Origin: Euryarchaeota archaeon UBA501 | Lineage (GTDB): Archaea; Thermoplasmatota; Poseidoniia; Poseidoniales; Thalassarchaeaceae | Length of the DNA: 8,722 nucleotides | Direction of reading: 5' to 3' | Assembly (NCBI GenBank): GCA_002505685.1 | Contig: DAVT01000037.1 | Coordinates: forward strand, 1 to 8,722 | Shown: piece after piece, positions 5,501 through 8,722 of the stretch | Numbering within the stretch: the stretch's first letter is position 1 | How the letters are laid out: each line of letters opens with the position of its first letter | Notes under the pieces: model-generated | The model's input: only the letters and a program-made list of their open reading frames with translations | Told to the model about the DNA's origin: nothing | The model's database searches: none | Position numbers and translations under genes: made by a program

Positions 5501-7862
5501 CCTCTCGTATTAGTAGGCTATCTGCGTGTTGTCGGTGCTCTCTGAATACTTTCTCGGACTTTTGCTGAAACTGCTTTGGGCTAACCTCATCCGCTCCTAT
5601 GCGGCGTGGTACGATGAGGGAGCGACCCGAAACCTCTCTGAATCGCTTTGCAAACAATTGACTATCCAAAAGATAGCGCTGCAGTACTGCATCTCTTTGA
5701 TTGTCCTTGAATAAGGAGTGGATCTCGTTGGTGTCGATTTCCTGTCCGGTCTTAAACAGGAATGAATTCTCGTCAAATGACATTTCGACGACGTGTACAT
5801 TGTGCAGGTCACACAGCCCTGCCATGAAATATCCCATGGCCATATTGAAGGCTCGTCCACGACAAGTGGTGATAATGTACGTTGGAACGGGTGAATTCAT
5901 AATTTGCTCGATGAGAATCTTATCGGGACTCGGTACCTGAATTGACTCTACAGCGTGTTCTTCCAGAAATCTTGCGAGTGATTCTGCGACTGGTTGGGAC
6001 AATCCATAAGCTCCTGAAAGTAGTAAGCGAGGGTCACGGCCACGTCGTATGGCGGTAACAGCAGCATTGAGGAGATTCAACACCGCATTGGAAAGTTCAC
6101 GCGTTCGACTCATTGCTTCTCCGGACCAAGAAGGTACAGTGGGGCGGTAACCAGTCACAGGCGTGACGCTAACCCTACTTGCCTGGATTCTGTGCACACG
6201 ATATGTTGAACCACCGAGTAAAAACACATCTCCAGGGCGTATGTTTTGAACGAAAGAAGATGAAAGTTGACCAATCATTGTCCCATCTGCGCTGAAAACT
6301 AGGTAGTTATTGTCGGGTGCAATGGTCCCGATATTTGTGTAGTAAATCATCTGCGCATATCCCCGTTTACCGATGATATTTTCTTCCCAATCTACCCAGA
6401 CTCTACGTTCATCTTCTAATAAATCGAGTACCTCGATATAATCATCGTATGTGAGGCTTCGATATGGATAGGCCGATGTGATGATGGAATATGCTTCATC
6501 CATATCGATCTCCCCACAAATGGTCAAACCAATGATGAATTGTGCAAGAACATCGAGACAATTCTGCGGGAATCTGAGATGGTCCATTTCTCCTGACATA
6601 ATTGCCCCTTGCAGAGCTACAAGTTCGAGTAAATCATGCGATGATGTTGGTAGGAAACGGGCGCGTGGAATACCACCTACGTGGTGTCCTGCCCGGCCAA
6701 TTCGTTGAAGTGCAGTTGCAATTGAACCTGGTGAACCCAGTTGGATGACCATGTCGACGCTGCCAATGTCGATTCCCATCTCTAGGGAGGATGATGATAC
6801 ACAGCACCTCAGCTCTCCGCGCTTTAGTTTTCTCTCAACTTCGAGCCTGATTTGTTTGTCCATTGATCCATGGTGTCCTTCAACACCCGCAAGGCCGAGT
6901 ACACGCAGTTTTTGAGTGATTATTTCAGTCATTTGCCTTGTATTTGCGAAAACCAATGTCGTTGTATGGGCCTCGACAAGATCTTTGATGATGTCTACGT
7001 TGTGGTCAAGCAATTTTTTGACGGGAACTTCACTAAATTTTGGATGTGGCAAAATGATGTCGAGGTCCAATTCTCGCGCTCCACTCACTTTGGCGACGTG
7101 CACGACTGAGGACTCTTCGTCGTCAAATTTTGGAATCGGGACGCCTTCCTCAATTTCTCTGTCACCTGCTTTAACCGGCACGAGGAATTTGGCGACTTCT
7201 TCAAGTGGCTCCATAGTTGCCGAAATTCCTAGACGTTGGACTGGGTTCTCAATCAAAGTGTCTAGCAAAGCCATTGTGAGAGACAAATGAGTGCCACGCT
7301 TGGTAGGAACCAAAGAGTGCATTTCATCGATAATTATCCATTGTAGGTTGTTCATTAGAGGTCTGAATTTTTTCGATGCTAGGGCCAACCCCAAAGATTC
7401 AGGGGTAGTAATGAGAATATGTGGTGGGTTTCTGAGCATCTTTTGGCGCTCTGATTGTGGAGTATCTCCTGTACGTAGACCTACTTTGATATCTTGTGCG
7501 CGTCCGGGCAAAAACCGCTCTTTGATTTCTGTTAGGGGACCTATGAGATTTCTTTGAATATCATTTGCCAATGCTTTGATGGGTGAAATATACACACAAT
7601 AGACCTGCTTTTCCAGATTACCATCCATTGCCAGACGGACCAATTTGTCAATAATTGAAAGAAAAGCAGTCAGCGTTTTTCCAGAACCTGTGGGTGAACA
7701 CAATAGCAAGTGCTCTCCGTCAACAATTGACGGTATAGCCATTTTTTGTGGATCGGTAAAATCTGGGAATTTGTCCTTGAACCAATCCCTAACTGGCTGA
7801 GATAATTTAGACAATAAAACCTCGGAATCTTCAAGAGAATCAAGGTATACTGTTTCTGCCAA
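2526..7862 (-). CDS. lhr: Giant Lhr-type superfamily 2 helicase with long C-terminal extension
   Basis: This 1778-residue ATP-dependent SF2 helicase of the Lhr family probably acts in DNA repair or RNA processing. The helicase core shows SPTGSGKT (56-63), SPIKAL (93-98), TPESL (153-157), the Walker B variant DEMH (179-182), SAT (214-216), LVFANTR (303-309), SSSLEMGIDIG (357-367) and QRIGRAGH (386-393). Lhr-type winged-helix and barrel regions follow to about residue 850. The remaining ~920 residues are an extension, longer than the ~640-residue CTD of E. coli Lhr (1538 aa); most archaeal Lhr proteins stop at 850-950. Winged-helix-like units are seen near 1008-1074, 1254-1317, 1548-1605 and 1614-1674. 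An SDP-containing segment of barrel type occurs twice, at 1335-1400 and 1693-1762. The start is TTG, fixed by AGGAGGAT 6 nt upstream and an in-frame TAG five codons before it. The frame is intact throughout. Core identity is certain; the extension's function is unknown. Confidence 0.96.
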   Translation of the reverse strand: MAETVYLDSLEDSEVLLSKLSQPVRDWFKDKFPDFTDPQKMAIPSIVDGEHLLLCSPTGSGKTLTAFLSIIDKLVRLAMDGNLEKQVYCVYISPIKALANDIQRNLIGPLTEIKERFLPGRAQDIKVGLRTGDTPQSERQKMLRNPPHILITTPESLGLALASKKFRPLMNNLQWIIIDEMHSLVPTKRGTHLSLTMALLDTLIENPVQRLGISATMEPLEEVAKFLVPVKAGDREIEEGVPIPKFDDEESSVVHVAKVSGARELDLDIILPHPKFSEVPVKKLLDHNVDIIKDLVEAHTTTLVFANTRQMTEIITQKLRVLGLAGVEGHHGSMDKQIRLEVERKLKRGELRCCVSSSSLEMGIDIGSVDMVIQLGSPGSIATALQRIGRAGHHVGGIPRARFLPTSSHDLLELVALQGAIMSGEMDHLRFPQNCLDVLAQFIIGLTICGEIDMDEAYSIITSAYPYRSLTYDDYIEVLDLLEDERRVWVDWEENIIGKRGYAQMIYYTNIGTIAPDNNYLVFSADGTMIGQLSSSFVQNIRPGDVFLLGGSTYRVHRIQASRVSVTPVTGYRPTVPSWSGEAMSRTRELSNAVLNLLNAAVTAIRRGRDPRLLLSGAYGLSQPVAESLARFLEEHAVESIQVPSPDKILIEQIMNSPVPTYIITTCRGRAFNMAMGYFMAGLCDLHNVHVVEMSFDENSFLFKTGQEIDTNEIHSLFKDNQRDAVLQRYLLDSQLFAKRFREVSGRSLIVPRRIGADEVSPKQFQQKSEKVFREHRQHADSLLIREAQNEIFHTDLDMEELENFIHRMDEDGVRIVHSRVTLPSALGMNLYMAAFEDLLSMRTRAYLVKDIDPEILRRLLGGRSRATDLDDAALEQYFQNKVGIPTDADGLLRLMEKGGGLHPDLNNPLYQDKLSEVPYQTVHDWVVDLAASGDITKIRNTGTSEVDDKWYSMRMAEVHGTLGVLSAKGASEMEDLRELYTGGLVFEIAAGFDEATPNSWKASKLMDPHEALRIKIVDMLGSEGPKTLADLSERLPFPNAQIESLLHELEVRNIVSIGFFKQTEEGEFILRVDEHIITGGTENVVEYRELQNLLLGKSFKTYPDALTALNDGHVMFAKMQELLGRIEDFRFADWKDMKHDSDIVMGRLLHSRVGYTTKSMIPMLLGLRPEPWFSEMDQELIEYIPHDENVERSDIIGHLPRGDEFKHVQRDARNSLSNMERQMVFVKQFEELIDRKRSLSLFHRVHEVYEPMDFTDALEELIRRIGPIKLHSLRLFVSHPVELLAEVLRGLEEQNKITRVIALQPDPTEFFCVPQDAEQLERPKREDRTLRILSQSDPFCSRFIQEVRYVLKQGWYYPVFKGVDPVGRILMFKVNDYLEIKDIHIPHAYLDEFAIVFDNLLDNYKDTLVDVSVLHAFNGEPIHDCDENIQKIVEGLGFRSMGDNQRYIRGGVVDPRPRSLAIRSLFHHHRLHQDTRSENETLAIAHIPEVRDDFALRGRCETYRVDLKSMAASQQLHLGTNLRNHQVWASYKHFQRLLRMRGIEADEELLDVLDFFSGHSDPKVFMDRYAMKRAAFRKLVQPLIRSGHLVQDYRGGFKTVHQLESKESWEVKREYLRDMLEEFPVITLKQFEKLAGSPFKPEQISSVLHEFEEEGHLIKGFLIDDLHEVCWGRKEMLETADNIPPMRDFVLPPSDPLLPYFQSLLRERFGYGSAYMVFWNEEPIAAFKANTRNDVIEVTDFVGDSEKEKEALRVMKEFAWEHNMPLKGKVLDRLKSR
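2574..3029 (-). repeat. Intragenic protein repeat copy 2 (Lhr residues about 1612-1763): winged helix plus SDP module
   Basis: The encoded segment has a winged-helix-like unit (TLKQFEKL ... SVLHEFEEEGHLIKG), then VLPPSDPL (1691-1698), then a strand-rich stretch containing EPIAAFKANTRNDVIEVTDF. The order of elements and spacing match copy 1 to within two residues between the helix and SDP motifs. The SDP part resembles the C-terminal barrel of AlkZ/HTH_42-type proteins; this resemblance is from memory and unverified. Confidence 0.6.
3657..4103 (-). repeat. Intragenic protein repeat copy 1 (Lhr residues about 1254-1402): winged helix plus SDP module
   Basis: The encoded segment has a winged-helix-like unit (KLHSLRLF ... 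VLRGLEEQNKITR), then ILSQSDPF (1333-1340), then a strand-rich stretch containing GRILMFKVNDYLEIKDI. It aligns by eye with copy 2 further downstream in the same gene, at an offset of about 358-360 residues. The similarity is at protein level only; no obvious DNA identity remains, so the duplication would be old. Confidence 0.6.
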
Positions 7863-7868
7863 GAGAAA

Positions 7869-7876
7869 ATCCTCCT
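7869..7876 (-). promoter_or_regulatory. Strong Shine-Dalgarno that fixes the lhr TTG start
   Basis: Minus-strand AGGAGGAT lies 6 nt before the TTG at 7862-7860 (8 nt from the GGAGG core). An in-frame TAG lies just upstream, and no ATG or GTG occurs between that stop and the TTG, so this site decides the start. Confidence 0.85.
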
Positions 7877-7943
7877 ATTACCGGTTTGTGAGGCAGACGG
7901 AGCGGTATATCAACGATTCGCTATATCGATAATTTTTGAGCCA

Positions 7944-7951
7944 TATTTAAC
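7944..7951 (-). promoter_or_regulatory. Candidate TATA box for lhr
   Basis: The minus strand reads GTTAAATA, matching the archaeal consensus TTTAWATA at seven of eight positions, with an A/T-rich stretch (CAAAATTCA) just upstream where a BRE would lie. Initiation about 25 bp downstream would give a leader of about 60 nt carrying the Shine-Dalgarno. Other TATAT motifs in the same gap could serve instead, and the opposite reading is a weaker candidate for glyS. Confidence 0.4.
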
Positions 7952-8023
7952 TGAATTTTGGGTGTGACAAAGTCATCGACCTAGGAATTTTTTCCGATTG
8001 CTTGATGAGACTGATTCGCACGC

Positions 8024-8028
8024 GAGGT
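8024..8028 (+). promoter_or_regulatory. Shine-Dalgarno of glyS
   Basis: GAGGT lies 4 nt before the ATG at 8033. It favours the ATG over the adjacent in-frame TTG at 8030, which would be too close to it. Confidence 0.55.
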
Positions 8029-8032
8029 ATTG

Positions 8033-8722
8033 ATGAGCGGTGATAATGCACGACTTGAGCGTCTTACGAGCATGCTCAAACGGCGCGGAATCATCCTACC
8101 CGCCTTTGAAATTCATGGCGGCATCGCGGGATTATACGACTTCGGTCCAGTCGGTGGTCGATTACGAAGGAGGCTGGTGGATACTTGGGTAGAGCACTGG
8201 ACCTCACAAGGTGATATTGTCGAAATTGATAGCCCCACCATCACGCCTGAATCTGTTCTCGTCGCCAGTGGTCATGTAGGTGAATTCAATGACTTCATGT
8301 CTGAGTGCAATGCTTGCACAGGGGCTTTTCGTAGTGACCATCTGGTCGAACAATACCATCCAAATCCCGATATTTTAGGCTCAAAAGAGCTCGATACCTT
8401 AATCGAAAATAACTCGATAGTTTGTCCTACATGTGGTAGTTCAGATTGGAATTCTGCTAGACCGATGAACCTCATGTTTGACACTCGTATAGGGGCGATG
8501 AAGGGGGGGCGGACTGCATACATGCGTCCTGAAACCGCTCAGGGTATGTTCATGCTCTATCCTGCCCTATACCGTCATTTTCGCAACCGCCTCCCATTTG
8601 GTGCGATTCAGACTGGTAAGGGGTATCGGAATGAAATCAGCCCACGCCAAGGCATGATTCGCCTGCGGGAATTCAATATGGCGGAACTTGAATACTTCAT
8701 CGACCCTGATGAACAAATCCGG
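8033..8722 (+). CDS. glyS: Glycyl-tRNA synthetase, archaeal/eukaryotic homodimeric type, N-terminal part (cut by right window edge)
   Basis: This class II aminoacyl-tRNA synthetase charges tRNA-Gly with glycine in the cytoplasm. The first 230 residues are present, in frame to the last base of the window. Visible motifs are YDFGPVG (35-41), SGHVGEFNDFM (79-89), YMRPETAQGMF (163-173), and class II motif 2 GKGYRNEISPRQGMIRLREF (195-214) followed by FNMAELEYF. CNAC (92-95) and CPTC (131-134) flank an insertion and probably form a zinc-binding ribbon, as in the archaeal/eukaryotic alpha-2 enzymes rather than the bacterial alpha2-beta2 type. Motif 3 and the anticodon-binding domain lie outside the window. 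The ATG follows a GAGGT ribosome site, with an in-frame TGA seven codons upstream (8012-8014). It is divergent from lhr across a 170-bp gap. It could be labelled glyQS in some schemes; identity is not in doubt. Confidence 0.97.
   Translation, partial: MSGDNARLERLTSMLKRRGIILPAFEIHGGIAGLYDFGPVGGRLRRRLVDTWVEHWTSQGDIVEIDSPTITPESVLVASGHVGEFNDFMSECNACTGAFRSDHLVEQYHPNPDILGSKELDTLIENNSIVCPTCGSSDWNSARPMNLMFDTRIGAMKGGRTAYMRPETAQGMFMLYPALYRHFRNRLPFGAIQTGKGYRNEISPRQGMIRLREFNMAELEYFIDPDEQIR

Larger units (their letters stand above)
7863..8032. promoter_or_regulatory. Divergent intergenic region between lhr and glyS
   Basis: These 170 bp contain no plausible gene on either strand and are AT-rich between about 7905 and 7995. 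They hold the lhr Shine-Dalgarno, a candidate lhr TATA box, several TATAT motifs, an imperfect direct repeat beginning TATATC (7906 and 7922), and the glyS Shine-Dalgarno. Both genes would have leaders of several tens of nucleotides, in contrast to the leaderless-looking genes on the left. No hairpin or riboswitch-like structure is evident by eye. Confidence 0.6.

Noticed and set aside
6916..7290. 124-residue plus-strand frame inside the lhr helicase core
   Set aside because: It lies opposite helicase residues about 191-316, which include motifs III and IV; composition and lack of motifs mark it as a shadow.
7985..7993. T-rich run as a possible archaeal terminator
   Set aside because: No gene ends upstream of it on the plus strand; it lies in a divergent promoter gap, so it is more likely part of the glyS leader or promoter.
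8272..8523. 83-residue minus-strand frame inside glyS
   Set aside because: It lies opposite the GlyRS zinc-ribbon region, which is unambiguous on the plus strand.
1..8722. CRISPR array, insertion sequence, prophage, defence system or RNA genes
   Set aside because: No regularly spaced repeats, transposase motifs, terminal inverted repeats, tRNA cloverleaf or rRNA-like stretches were seen; nearly the whole window is coding for recognisable cellular genes.

Overview
The window looks like archaeal chromosome, most likely a mesophilic euryarchaeon. The left edge carries the start of TiaS, the archaeal enzyme that makes agmatidine in tRNA-Ile. It also holds an archaeosortase-like membrane transpeptidase and an archaeal/eukaryotic-type glycyl-tRNA synthetase. 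Moderate base composition and a proteome without the extreme acidity of haloarchaea would fit a marine Thermoplasmatota lineage such as Poseidoniia (Marine Group II). That placement is inference and was not tested by phylogeny.

Layout, left to right. (1) 1-1492, minus strand: a compact operon transcribed gmhA-like, gmhB-like, tiaS, joined by a 9-nt gap and then a 4-nt ATGA overlap; tiaS runs off the left edge. (2) 1493-1541: a 49-bp divergent intergenic region with a single near-symmetric TATA element that could serve both sides. (3) 1542-2534, plus strand: a multi-pass archaeosortase/exosortase-family protein. (4) 2526-7862, minus strand: one giant 1778-residue Lhr-type helicase with a TTG start and a strong Shine-Dalgarno, converging on and overlapping the archaeosortase gene by 9 nt. 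(5) 7863-8032: a divergent promoter region. (6) 8033-8722, plus strand: the first 230 residues of glycyl-tRNA synthetase, cut by the right edge.

Functionally, GmhA and GmhB homologues point to synthesis of a heptose-phosphate precursor for surface glycans. The archaeosortase would process and anchor surface proteins, so the left third has an envelope theme mixed with translation (tiaS). The right two thirds are nucleic-acid maintenance (Lhr) and translation (GlyRS). No mobile element, CRISPR array, tRNA or rRNA gene is visible. The most unusual items are the Lhr C-terminal extension, which carries what reads as two diverged copies of a winged-helix plus SDP-motif module; the heptose genes in an archaeon, with non-canonical active-site details; and the shared promoter.
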